This document shows positions 6,987 through 14,030 of a stretch of DNA of 15,620 nt, piece after piece. The position numbers and the translations under genes were made by a program. The stretch is from an uncultured Lachnospira sp. (lineage in GTDB: Bacteria > Bacillota > Clostridia > Lachnospirales > Lachnospiraceae), in assembly GCA_934358235.1 (NCBI GenBank), contig CAKRKK010000037.1:1-15620 (forward strand), read 5' to 3'. Each line of letters opens with the position of its first letter. Position 1 is the stretch's first letter. The notes under the pieces are model-generated. The model worked only from the letters and a program-made list of their open reading frames with translations. It did no database searches and was not told the origin of the DNA.

Positions 6987-8213
6987 ATGTTAGGAAATGT
7001 TATCGTAGGACAGTCTGGTGGACCAACTGCCGTAATCAATTCAAGTCTCGCAGGTGTATTCAAGACAGCCAAGGACAGAGGTGCCAACAAGGTATATGGT
7101 ATGCTTCATGGAATCAAAGGTCTTCTTGACAAACAGTATGTAGACCTTTCTGAGAAGATAAAGACTGATATCGATATAGACTTATTAAAGAGAACACCAT
7201 CTTCTTACTTAGGTTCATGTCGTTATAAGCTTCCTGAAATCTCAGATGACAGAGATACTTATGAGAAGATTTTCGAGATTCTTAAAGAGCTCAATATATC
7301 ATATTTCTTCTATATCGGTGGTAATGACTCTATGGATACCATCAAGAAGCTTTCAGACTACGCACTTCTTATCGGTAGTGATATTAAGTTTATGGGTGTT
7401 CCTAAAACTATCGATAATGACCTTGCAGTAACAGACCACACTCCTGGCTTTGGTAGTGCTGCTAAGTTTATTGCTGCTACTATGAAGGAAATTATCCGCG
7501 ATGGCCTTGTATATGATTACCCAACAGTTACTATTGTTGAAATCATGGGACGTAACGCAGGATGGCTTACTGCCGCTTCTGCTCTTGCAAGAGGTGAAGA
7601 TTGTGAAGGTGTTGATCTTATCTACCTTCCTGAAAAGGTGTTTGATATAGACCACTTCCTCGAAAGAGTTAAAGAGATTGCCTCTAAAGGACGTTCAATG
7701 GTTATTGCTGTTTCTGAAGGTATCAAGGTTATGGATGGCAGATATGTATTCGAGCTTTCAGAACACGTAGAATTCGTTGATGCTTTCGGTCATAAGCAGT
7801 TAGCTGGTTCTGCTAAGTTCCTTGCCAACAAGGTTGGTTCAGAGCTTGGCATAAAGACAAGAGCTATTGAATTATCTACACTTCAGCGTTGTGCAGCTCA
7901 TATGACTTCACGTACAGATATTACTGAAGCCTTTAACGTTGGTGGTGCTGCTGTAAAGGCTGCTTTTGAAGGTGAAACAGGTAAGGTTGTAGTTCTTAAA
8001 AGAGTTTCTGATGATCCATATATGTGCATTACTGAAACTCATGATGTACATCAGATTGCCAACATCGAAAAGAAGGTTCCACTTGAGTGGATTACTGAAG
8101 ATGATTTTGTTACAGAAGAGCTTATTCATTACATAAGACCATTGATTCAGGCTGAGCTTTCACCAATCATGGTTGATGGTCTTCCAAGACATATTAATGT
8201 TAACATGGATTAG
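6987..8213 (+). CDS. 6-phosphofructokinase, probably pyrophosphate-dependent
   Basis: This enzyme phosphorylates fructose 6-phosphate to fructose 1,6-bisphosphate in glycolysis, in the cytoplasm. It has 408 residues, longer than the roughly 320-residue bacterial ATP enzymes and typical of the group that includes PPi-dependent forms. Visible motifs are GQSGGPTAVINSS (8-20), GGNDS (111-115), PKTIDND (139-145, catalytic D143) and EIMGRNAGW (185-193). At the nucleotide-binding position, where ATP enzymes have Gly (GGDGS), this protein has D114, together with K140. That Asp/Lys pair is associated with pyrophosphate as phosphoryl donor and with reversibility, and this is the basis for the call (inference). 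A GGAGG ribosome binding site precedes the ATG by 7 bases. It is a single-gene unit with a leader hairpin and a strong terminator. Confidence 0.93.
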   Translation: MLGNVIVGQSGGPTAVINSSLAGVFKTAKDRGANKVYGMLHGIKGLLDKQYVDLSEKIKTDIDIDLLKRTPSSYLGSCRYKLPEISDDRDTYEKIFEILKELNISYFFYIGGNDSMDTIKKLSDYALLIGSDIKFMGVPKTIDNDLAVTDHTPGFGSAAKFIAATMKEIIRDGLVYDYPTVTIVEIMGRNAGWLTAASALARGEDCEGVDLIYLPEKVFDIDHFLERVKEIASKGRSMVIAVSEGIKVMDGRYVFELSEHVEFVDAFGHKQLAGSAKFLANKVGSELGIKTRAIELSTLQRCAAHMTSRTDITEAFNVGGAAVKAAFEGETGKVVVLKRVSDDPYMCITETHDVHQIANIEKKVPLEWITEDDFVTEELIHYIRPLIQAELSPIMVDGLPRHINVNMD

Positions 8214-8283
8214 TAACTATATTCTTATGAATAACCTCGTGTGGTACTATTCTACACATTAAACTATGTCTGTATTATAACAG

Positions 8284-8325
8284 CCCCTGCATTTCTTATA
8301 TTCACAGGAATGCAGGGGTGTTTTC
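8284..8325 (+). terminator. Intrinsic terminator of phosphofructokinase
   Basis: CCCCTGCATTTC pairs with GGAATGCAGGGG (12 bp, one G-U) around an 11-base loop and is followed by TGTTTTC. It lies 70 bases after the stop codon and separates pfk from the DUF4230 gene. Confidence 0.9.
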
Positions 8326-8340
8326 TAATCATAATAAAGC

Positions 8341-8364
8341 CATAATAAGTGCACAGAAATGAGG
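8341..8364 (+). promoter_or_regulatory. -10-like box plus shared leader motif GTGCACAGAAATGAGG
   Basis: CATAAT (8341-8346, 5 of 6 to TATAAT) is followed two bases later by the 16-mer GTGCACAGAAATGAGG (8349-8364), whose GAGG serves as the ribosome binding site 6 bases before the ATG at 8371. The same motif, differing only at the two middle GTGYRC positions, precedes mtnN (14031-14046, minus) and the TSCPD gene (14379-14394). Confidence 0.55.
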
Positions 8365-8370
8365 ATTGAC

Positions 8371-9081
8371 ATGAAAAAGAAACCTATTGATGATTCTTCT
8401 TTAGAAACTGCAGATAATACAGCAAAAGCTGCAAAAAGAGGACATAAACGTATACTCCACATAAACCTTTTTAGCATAAGGTCTTTGATCAGCCTGATTA
8501 TAATTGCTGTATTGGTGGCTGCGTTAATATACACACGCAGGACAGCTTCAACCAATTATTCAACTGACGGAAAGCTCACACAGCTTGGCTTTGAGAATAT
8601 CGGGGAGCTTGCCACACAATCAGTCACAACAACCTCCGTCCGTGTGGAAACTAAGGATAGAAAGCTTTTTAATATTTCCATCCCTCTTACAGAATCCAAG
8701 TACATATATACATATAATACCAATATCAAGGCCGGCATCAATTTCAGCGATGTAAAATGGAGCTTCGGCGACACAGAGGAAACTAAAAACACCATATATG
8801 TCCAGCTTCCAGCAGTCAGAACACTTTCTGTACAGCTAGATTTAGATTCCTTTAAGGTACTGCACGAAAGCACCAGCATTTTCACGCCTATTACCTTAGA
8901 CGAGCATAACGATGCACTAAAACAGCTTACTGATGATGCACTTAACGATGCCATAAGCAATGGCTTATATGATAAAGCTCTTGATAATGCCAAGGTGCTT
9001 TTAACATCTTTTATATATCAGGTATACCCTTCAGACCAGTACACAATAGTCTTCTCTGAAAATATAAGCAGCCACGAATAA
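8371..9081 (+). CDS. Membrane-anchored DUF4230-like protein
   Basis: The function is unknown. The protein has 236 residues, with a lysine- and polar-rich cytoplasmic N-terminus (1-37), one transmembrane segment (about 38-55, SLISLIIIAVLVAALIYTRR) and an extracytoplasmic domain of about 180 residues. The domain shape (LATQSVTTTSVRVETKDRKLF, then a strand-rich region with a KAGINFSDVKW-type turn, then helices ending in a VYPSDQYTIVF strand) resembles DUF4230; the family call is from memory. I chose the ATG at 8371 because GAGG lies 6 bases upstream. An in-frame ATG at 8359 (MRID extension) overlaps that ribosome binding site and has none of its own. It lies after the pfk terminator with its own -10-like box, so it is probably transcribed alone. 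A structured repeat begins 23 bases after its stop. Confidence 0.75.
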   Translation: MKKKPIDDSSLETADNTAKAAKRGHKRILHINLFSIRSLISLIIIAVLVAALIYTRRTASTNYSTDGKLTQLGFENIGELATQSVTTTSVRVETKDRKLFNISIPLTESKYIYTYNTNIKAGINFSDVKWSFGDTEETKNTIYVQLPAVRTLSVQLDLDSFKVLHESTSIFTPITLDEHNDALKQLTDDALNDAISNGLYDKALDNAKVLLTSFIYQVYPSDQYTIVFSENISSHE

Positions 9082-9104
9082 GCTGGCAAAGCTGTTTAAA
9101 TTTA

Positions 9105-9232
9105 ATGATACCAGGGTATTATGTGCCAGTAGCACATGTTTAGCACGGATCGGATTAGAGCGTAGACGTGGTAGTGCATAGCACGGAACAATCCGTAGGT
9201 ATCAAAGTCAGGGGCTTTTACCCCGACATCAT
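9105..9232 (+). repeat. Structured intergenic repeat, copy 1 (possible ncRNA or MITE-like element)
   Basis: This region of about 128 bases is bounded by ATGAT/ATCAT. An outer stem TGATACC (9106-9112) pairs with GGTATCA (9198-9204). Inside are ATGTGC-CAGTA-GCACAT (9121-9137) and ACGGA-ACAA-TCCGT (9183-9196). After the outer stem comes GTC-A-GGGG...CCCC-GAC (9207-9227). The last 60 or so bases (from about 9171) recur nearly unchanged, in reverse orientation, at 15519-15582. One difference turns a G-C pair into G-U in the ACGGA stem, preserving pairing on this strand. It fills the gap between the DUF4230 gene and the 93-residue gene. There is no coding potential. Confidence 0.75.
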
Positions 9233-9259
9233 CATAATATATCCGCAGGAGGTTTTAAC

Positions 9260-9541
9260 ATGAGAATATGGTGTAAATTATTTGATAATTCTAATCATAT
9301 GATAAAGGAGCTTGTTTCCGAAAATGCTGCTCCCGACTTATCACGCACCACAAAGATTCTTAATGGCATAAAGGAAGCCTGCTATGAATTCGATCTAAGT
9401 GAGCCTATATGGCTTGATGCAAACATAGCAGACTTCCAGCGCCGTTCTAAAGTACGCTTCACAAGCGATAACTTTATTGAAGATATTGACTTTGCTTATA
9501 TGGAGGTTGAGGTTCTTAGTGAAGATGAATATCTATATTAA
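9260..9541 (+). CDS. Small conserved-looking protein of unknown function (93 aa)
   Basis: This is a compact acidic protein without signal peptide or membrane segment. It opens with MRIWCKLFDN and has an EFDLSEPIWLDANI stretch, a basic patch FQRRSKVRFT and an acidic C-terminus (EVEVLSEDEYLY). I recall similar short uncharacterised proteins in clostridia, but no function can be named. A strong ribosome binding site (AGGAGG, 7-8 bases before the ATG) and ordinary codon use support a real gene. Its last 26 bases overlap the end of the convergent DUF4867 gene, so the two 3' ends are antisense to one another. The structured repeat ends 27 bases upstream of its start, within its likely leader. Confidence 0.8.
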   Translation: MRIWCKLFDNSNHMIKELVSENAAPDLSRTTKILNGIKEACYEFDLSEPIWLDANIADFQRRSKVRFTSDNFIEDIDFAYMEVEVLSEDEYLY

Positions 9542-10160
9542 CTCCCTTTAACCCTATGTATGCAGTATCGTCAAGTCCTCCCTCTGCATGTCCGATAAGC
9601 CACTTATTAGTGGCTGCAAGGAGGGCATCCTCACTATCTGCAACATTTTCATGCACCCTTGTATGCTCAGCCTTTAATGGGTAATTAGTTCCCTTAGGCA
9701 GTATTACTGCTACCTGAAAACCATTCTCTCCAACTCCGCATGGTGCATAATGAAGCGTTGTCGCATACACCTCTACTGCTGTACCTGCCGGTACTAAGAA
9801 GGCTTTTACCTTTGAGGTATCATAGGTATAGTCTTTTTTTACATCAGCTAACAGTCCAAGCATAAGAATCATATCCGTTGCAGGAATATTAATCTCTGAA
9901 TCCCTGTGATATTCCAATGCATTAAGCTTTGAATTATGTCCATTACAATAACCTATCTGAACCGGCATTTCACCATATACAATCTCTGAAATCTCCAGTC
10001 TTACTGGTAGTGACTCCAGTTCCTTTACCGCTGGTTCATACACAACCCCATCTGGAATGGGTGTTTTCTTTAGTGCCTCTACCAATGGTGTAAAGTCTAC
10101 ATTATCAACAATTCTTCCATATTTTCTAAATTCATCATCATTAACAGATAATATTTCCAT
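9516..10160 (-). CDS. DUF4867 family cupin-like protein
   Basis: This is a 214-residue cytoplasmic protein that I assign to DUF4867. Its core looks like a double-stranded beta-helix. GYCNGHNSKLNALEYHRDSEIN supplies H75, H85 and E89, and AFLVPAGTAVEVYATTLHYAPC supplies E130 and H137. This pattern suggests a metal-binding cupin, perhaps a sugar isomerase or lyase relative (inference; the activity is unknown). I chose the ATG at 10160 because AGGAG lies 8 bases before it; an in-frame GTG at 10175 would overlap the ribosome binding site. It follows the 2-hydroxyacid dehydrogenase gene by only 15 bases, so they are almost certainly one operon, which suggests a role in the same small-acid or sugar-acid metabolism. 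No terminator is seen after its stop, which lies inside the convergent 93-residue gene. Confidence 0.85.
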   Translation of the reverse strand: MEILSVNDDEFRKYGRIVDNVDFTPLVEALKKTPIPDGVVYEPAVKELESLPVRLEISEIVYGEMPVQIGYCNGHNSKLNALEYHRDSEINIPATDMILMLGLLADVKKDYTYDTSKVKAFLVPAGTAVEVYATTLHYAPCGVGENGFQVAVILPKGTNYPLKAEHTRVHENVADSEDALLAATNKWLIGHAEGGLDDTAYIGLKGVNIDIHLH

Positions 10161-10175
10161 AGTTTCTCTCCTCAC

Positions 10176-11138
10176 TTATTCAACTGCATTTCTTTTCTCG
10201 CCTCTGCTAAAGGCTGCTATATTTTCATATACCTCATCCATAAGTCTTGTTCTTGCCTCTATCGTTCCCCATGCAACGTGTGGTGTTATAACAAGCTTTG
10301 TACTGTCTTTAATCCTAAGCAGCGGATTATCAGCTTCTATTGGCTCTTTTCCTAACACATCCAGACCTGCTGCCGCTATCTTTCCTTCCTCAAGTGCATC
10401 TGCAAGCTCTGCATCATTAACTATTGGTCCTCTGCCAAGATTAAGAAGTATAGCACTTGTCTTCATCTTATCAAAAGCGGCTGCATTAAAGAGGTTCTGT
10501 GTCTTTTCATTCAAAGGAGCATGCACAGATATTATGTCCGATTCTTTCAAAAAATCATCAAGTTCCTTTCTTTCATAACCAACCTTCTGTGTATGTCCGC
10601 TCGCAGAATAATATATTACCCTGCAGCCAAAGTCTGCAGCTATTTTTGCAACACCCTTACCTATGGTTCCAAGCCCGACAATACCCCAGGTTTTACCCTC
10701 CAGCTCATGGAATACATTGGAAAAATGTGAAAAAATCGGACATTGTGCATATTCTCCGGACTTTACATATTCATCATAATAGCTTAACTTCTCAACAAGA
10801 TATAAAGCCAATGCAAAGGTATGCTGCACTACTGAAGCTGTCGAATATCCTGCAACATTGGCAACTCTTATATTCTTTTCCTTAGCATAGGCAATGTCTA
10901 TATTATTATAACCGGTAGCTGTTTCTGCTATCATCTTAAGAGCTGGTGCTGCATCTATGAATTCCTTATCTGCCACTATCTTATTAATGATTACAACCTC
11001 AGGATTATATTCACTTACCCTCTTAATTGCTTCTTCCCTTGTGCTTGTAGAATAACTCTTAACCTCTCCTAGTGTATAGAACTTATCTACATTAACATCC
11101 TCACCATAGGTCGATGCATCTAACATAAGAATCTTCAT
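10176..11138 (-). CDS. NAD(P)-dependent D-2-hydroxyacid dehydrogenase (glycerate dehydrogenase-like)
   Basis: It reduces a 2-keto acid to a D-2-hydroxy acid, or the reverse. The C-terminal pattern (ITPHVAWGTIEARTRLMDEVYENIAAFSRGEKRN) is most like glycerate dehydrogenase/hydroxypyruvate reductase, but substrate assignment is uncertain. The 320 residues fit the family. The Rossmann GLGTIG motif is at 155-160 and the catalytic triad is R236 (NLGRGPIV), E265 (KEP) and H287 (TPHVAW). The residues after the second Rossmann strand (IYYSAS) lack the Asp that usually selects NAD, so NADP use is possible. I chose the ATG at 11138 because GGAGG precedes it by 8 bases; an upstream in-frame start would include that ribosome binding site. 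It heads a two-gene operon with the DUF4867 protein. A TATAAT (11178-11183) lies about 40 bases upstream. Confidence 0.92.
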   Translation of the reverse strand: MKILMLDASTYGEDVNVDKFYTLGEVKSYSTSTREEAIKRVSEYNPEVVIINKIVADKEFIDAAPALKMIAETATGYNNIDIAYAKEKNIRVANVAGYSTASVVQHTFALALYLVEKLSYYDEYVKSGEYAQCPIFSHFSNVFHELEGKTWGIVGLGTIGKGVAKIAADFGCRVIYYSASGHTQKVGYERKELDDFLKESDIISVHAPLNEKTQNLFNAAAFDKMKTSAILLNLGRGPIVNDAELADALEEGKIAAAGLDVLGKEPIEADNPLLRIKDSTKLVITPHVAWGTIEARTRLMDEVYENIAAFSRGEKRNAVE

Positions 11139-11177
11139 TATATGTACCTCCTTTTTAAACTTACTATTGCATATCAC

Positions 11178-11183
11178 ATTATA
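11178..11183 (-). promoter_or_regulatory. Candidate -10 box of the dehydrogenase/DUF4867 operon
   Basis: A perfect TATAAT lies on the minus strand about 40 bases before the chosen ATG. There is no good -35. About 15 bases upstream of it, GTGC-AATGAA-GCAC forms a small inverted repeat that could be an operator. Confidence 0.4.
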
Positions 11184-11266
11184 AGTTACAACCCATGTGC
11201 TTCATTGCACTTTTAATAATATCCCTTATAAAACTTTTATATCGCCATTATACTTCCAGTCCTGCA

Positions 11267-11385
11267 TTTTTTCAATGCATTTTTTTTCGCATTTTCAAAA
11301 GATTTTTCCATAGATTTTTCCAAAGTTTTTTTAAGTTTTCTCAAAGTTTTTTTTAAGTTTTCCCAAAGTTTTTTCAAAGCTTTTT
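11267..11385. repeat. Eleven helically phased T-tracts (intrinsically curved DNA) upstream of pgi
   Basis: Runs of 4-8 T begin at 11267, 11280, 11292, 11303, 11315, 11326, 11336, 11347, 11358, 11369 and 11381. The spacings are 10-13 bases (mean 11.4). Part of it (about 11322-11375) is a tandem repeat of a 22-base unit of the form CAAAG-T7-AAG-TTTTC. A-tracts in phase with the helix bend DNA. The array sits about 50 bases upstream of the pgi promoter in the 398-base gap 11139-11536 and holds no coding frame. Confidence 0.75.
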
Positions 11386-11433
11386 AACCCGCAACAATAC
11401 ATTTACATAATACATTTATATAGCATTTGTGCC

Positions 11434-11462
11434 TTGTTTTCGACAATTAATAATAGTATAAT
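11434..11462 (+). promoter_or_regulatory. Promoter of pgi
   Basis: TTGTTT (11434-11439), a 17-base spacer and a perfect TATAAT (11457-11462) are seen. The start would be near 11469, leaving a leader of about 68 bases. The -35 is weak (3 of 6), so the phased T-tracts just upstream may assist RNA polymerase. Confidence 0.55.
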
Positions 11463-11536
11463 TCTTATATAATTATGTAGGTGTCAGATTATTCCTGTAC
11501 CCACTGATGTACGATATATAAGGAGGAGATATTATT

Positions 11537-13117
11537 ATGATTAATTGGAACAACCTTGATACGCTTGAAGCCTTCAAGCTTCTTAAGGAAACGAACGCTG
11601 TAGATTTAGCAGCTGTTATGTCAGGTGAGGCTGGTGCTGACCGGGTTAAGAATTACTCTATACCAATGGCTGAGGGACTAAGCTATAATTATGCTGCAAA
11701 GCAGGTAGATTCTGATATTCTGGCTGCACTTACCAGACTTGCTAATGAAGCCCAGCTTGCTGACAAGTTCGCCGCTCTCTACAATGGTGAGGTTATCAAT
11801 ACCGGTGAGAACAGACTTGTACTCCATCATATGACACGCGGACAGCTTGGTGATGCAGTGCAGGCAGATGGCGTTGACAAAAGAACCTTCTATAAGACAC
11901 AGCAGGATAGAATCGCTGAGTTCGCCAACAAGGTACATAATGGTGAAATCACTAACGCAGCCGGCGAAAAGTTCACAACTGTTGTACAGATAGGTATTGG
12001 AGGCAGTGATTTAGGACCACGCGCTATGTACATCGCTCTTGAGAACTGGGCTAAGAAAAACAACTCCTTTAAGCTGGAGGCTAAGTTTATAAGCAATGTA
12101 GATCCTGATGATGCCTCTGCAGTACTTGCTTCTATTGACGTTGAACACTCATTATTTATACTTGTATCAAAGTCTGGTACTACTCTTGAAACACTTACTA
12201 ATGAGTCCTTTGTAAAAGCTGCTCTTAAAAAAGCAGGACTTGATCCATCTAAGCATATGATTGCCGTAACCAGTGAAACCTCACCTCTTGCAAAGAGCTC
12301 TGACTATCTTGATGCATTCTTTATGGATGATTATATCGGAGGCCGTTTTTCTTCTACTTCCTCTGTTGGTGGTGCAGTATTATCACTTGCATTTGGTCCT
12401 GAAGTATTTGCGGCATTTCTTGACGGTGCTGCCAGCGAGGACAAGCTTTCTATGAACCAGGATCCACTTAAGAACCCTGAAATGCTTGATGCCCTTATTG
12501 GCGTATATGAACGTAACGTGCTTGGCTACGAATGTACTGCTGTACTCCCTTACTCACAGGGCTTAAGCAGATTTCCTGCACATCTTCAGCAGCTTGACAT
12601 GGAATCGAATGGTAAGTCTGTAAACAGATTCAGCGAGCCTGTTGATTACCCTACCGGACCTGTTATCTTTGGTGAACCTGGTACTAACGGTCAGCATTCC
12701 TTCTACCAGTTACTGCATCAGGGAACTGATATCGTACCGCTTCAGTTCATTGGCTTTAAGCACAGCCAGCTTGAAAACGACGTAACCATACAGGACAGCA
12801 CAAGCCAGCAGAAGTTATGTGCCAATGTTGCTGCACAGATTGTAGCATTCGCATGCGGAAAGTCTGATGACAATCTTAATAAGAACTTCAAGGGCGGAAG
12901 ACCTTCCAGCATAATAACTGGAGATTCTCTGACTCCTGCTGCACTTGGTGCGCTCCTTGCCCACTTTGAAAACAAGATTATGTTCCAGGGCTTCCTATGG
13001 AATATCAACAGCTTCGACCAGGAGGGCGTACAGCTCGGAAAGGTACTTGCAAAGCGCGTGTTAGCTCACGATACAGATGGTGCACTTGCTATGTATAGTG
13101 ATTTGCTAAACATTTAA
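11537..13117 (+). CDS. pgi: Glucose-6-phosphate isomerase
   Basis: This cytoplasmic glycolytic enzyme interconverts glucose 6-phosphate and fructose 6-phosphate. The 526 residues put it with the longer isomerases (E. coli-like, about 550) rather than the roughly 450-residue Bacillus form. Visible motifs are GIGGSDLGPRAM (about 153-164), the phosphate-binding SKSGTTLET (about 212-220), GGRFS (about 268), GEPGTNGQHSFYQLLHQGT (about 376-394, with the base catalyst Glu and the ring-opening His) and a C-terminal QLGKVLAKR carrying the conserved Lys. AGGAGGAG stands 8-10 bases before the ATG. It appears monocistronic, with a promoter and curved DNA upstream. An 8-nt tandem repeat and a shared bidirectional terminator lie downstream. 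Its product is the substrate of the phosphofructokinase encoded at 6987-8213, though the two are not in one operon. Confidence 0.97.
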   Translation: MINWNNLDTLEAFKLLKETNAVDLAAVMSGEAGADRVKNYSIPMAEGLSYNYAAKQVDSDILAALTRLANEAQLADKFAALYNGEVINTGENRLVLHHMTRGQLGDAVQADGVDKRTFYKTQQDRIAEFANKVHNGEITNAAGEKFTTVVQIGIGGSDLGPRAMYIALENWAKKNNSFKLEAKFISNVDPDDASAVLASIDVEHSLFILVSKSGTTLETLTNESFVKAALKKAGLDPSKHMIAVTSETSPLAKSSDYLDAFFMDDYIGGRFSSTSSVGGAVLSLAFGPEVFAAFLDGAASEDKLSMNQDPLKNPEMLDALIGVYERNVLGYECTAVLPYSQGLSRFPAHLQQLDMESNGKSVNRFSEPVDYPTGPVIFGEPGTNGQHSFYQLLHQGTDIVPLQFIGFKHSQLENDVTIQDSTSQQKLCANVAAQIVAFACGKSDDNLNKNFKGGRPSSIITGDSLTPAALGALLAHFENKIMFQGFLWNINSFDQEGVQLGKVLAKRVLAHDTDGALAMYSDLLNI

Positions 13118-13135
13118 TACTGTTTTCAGGCCTTC

Positions 13136-13188
13136 AATTATTAAATTATTAAATTATTAAATTATTAAATTATTAAATTATTAAATTA
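13136..13188. repeat. 8-nt tandem repeat (AATTATTA), 6.6 perfect copies
   Basis: Six identical AATTATTA units plus AATTA lie between the pgi stop and the terminator. They are perfect copies, so recent expansion by replication slippage is likely and copy number may vary between strains. Confidence 0.95.
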
Positions 13189-13199
13189 CTAACTAGTAT

Positions 13200-13290
13200 A
13201 AAAAGCCTGGCTCATATGCCGATGTCAGCAGGATACACCTTAAGTCCGGTCGTATCCTGCAGGCTGTGCATATAAGCCAGGTATTTTAAT
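13200..13290. terminator. Bidirectional branched terminator between pgi and mtnN
   Basis: The outer stem CCTGGCTCATATGC (13206-13219) pairs with GCATATAAGCCAGG (13268-13281): 13 of 14 pairs on the plus strand, and all 14 with one G-U on the minus strand. Inside, GCAGGATAC (13228-13236) pairs perfectly with GTATCCTGC (13252-13260). The tails are TATTTTAATT on the plus side (for pgi) and CTTTTTATAC on the minus side (for mtnN). It serves two convergent genes. Confidence 0.85.
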
Positions 13291-13331
13291 TAATATGTAA
13301 TTACTACGTGTTGTCTTAACAGACCTTAACA

Positions 13332-14024
13332 CTATATATATGACACAAGCTCTTTTATAAGCTTTACTGAGTTGGCAATCGCCTGCTTCTCAAATGCCGG
13401 ATAATCCATAGTTGCACTATCATCTGCCTTATCCGAAATAGCTCTTAATATTACAAATGGAATCTTATTAAGATAAGCTGCCTGTGCTATTGCTGCTCCT
13501 TCCATTTCAGTACAATAGCCATCAAAGCCTGCCGCAATTCTTTCTTTAACAGCCTTGTCTGATACGAACTGGTCACCACTTACTATTCTTCCAATATGTG
13601 TTCCTATATCAGGAAGTACCTTTTTACATGCCTTATCTGCAAGTTCTATAAGTCTTTTATCAGCTTCAAAGGCTAATACATCCATTCTTGGAATCTGGCC
13701 AGGCTGGTAGCCAAAGCCTGTAGCGTCCATATCGTGATGAAGGACATCACTTGATATAACTATATCAGCTATATCAATCTTTGCCTTAAGCGAACCAGCT
13801 ATACCTGTGTTAATAATGTAATCCACGTCAAAGTCATCTGCAAGTATCTGGGTACATACTGCTGCATTGACCTTTCCTATTCCGCTTCTTACAACAACCA
13901 CGTCCCTGCCATTAAGACTGCCCGACTTAAAGCACATACCAGCCTTGCTTTCCTCACGCTCAATCTGCATAACCTCAACTATCTGAGCCACCTCTTCATC
14001 CATAGCTCCTATTATACCTATCAT
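13332..14024 (-). CDS. mtnN: 5'-methylthioadenosine/S-adenosylhomocysteine nucleosidase
   Basis: It removes adenine from S-adenosylhomocysteine, 5'-methylthioadenosine and 5'-deoxyadenosine in the cytoplasm, recycling by-products of methylation, polyamine and radical SAM chemistry. It has 230 residues from the chosen start, the usual length. The signature N-terminus MIGIIGAMDEEV carries E11. VNAAVCTQ, NTGIAGSL, SGDQFV, EMEGAAIAQ with E175 and RAISDKADD with catalytic D198 follow, so the active site is complete. The ATG at 14024 has GAGG 6 bases upstream. An in-frame ATG at 14036 (MRIN extension) overlaps this ribosome binding site and is less likely. The leader carries the shared 16-nt motif. 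It shares a terminator with convergent pgi and is divergent from the TSCPD/radical SAM pair, whose radical SAM member would produce 5'-deoxyadenosine, one of its substrates. Confidence 0.95.
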   Translation of the reverse strand: MIGIIGAMDEEVAQIVEVMQIEREESKAGMCFKSGSLNGRDVVVVRSGIGKVNAAVCTQILADDFDVDYIINTGIAGSLKAKIDIADIVISSDVLHHDMDATGFGYQPGQIPRMDVLAFEADKRLIELADKACKKVLPDIGTHIGRIVSGDQFVSDKAVKERIAAGFDGYCTEMEGAAIAQAAYLNKIPFVILRAISDKADDSATMDYPAFEKQAIANSVKLIKELVSYI

Positions 14025-14030
14025 ATTAAT

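Noticed and set aside
9105..9232. Structured repeat considered as a riboswitch of the 93-aa gene
   Set aside because: The second copy points into the end of the radical SAM gene and is not a leader there, so a dispersed element fits better.
10057..10578. 173-codon open frame on the plus strand
   Set aside because: It is antisense to the dehydrogenase and DUF4867 genes, which have clear family motifs. Its product is serine- and leucine-rich without domains and lacks a ribosome binding site.
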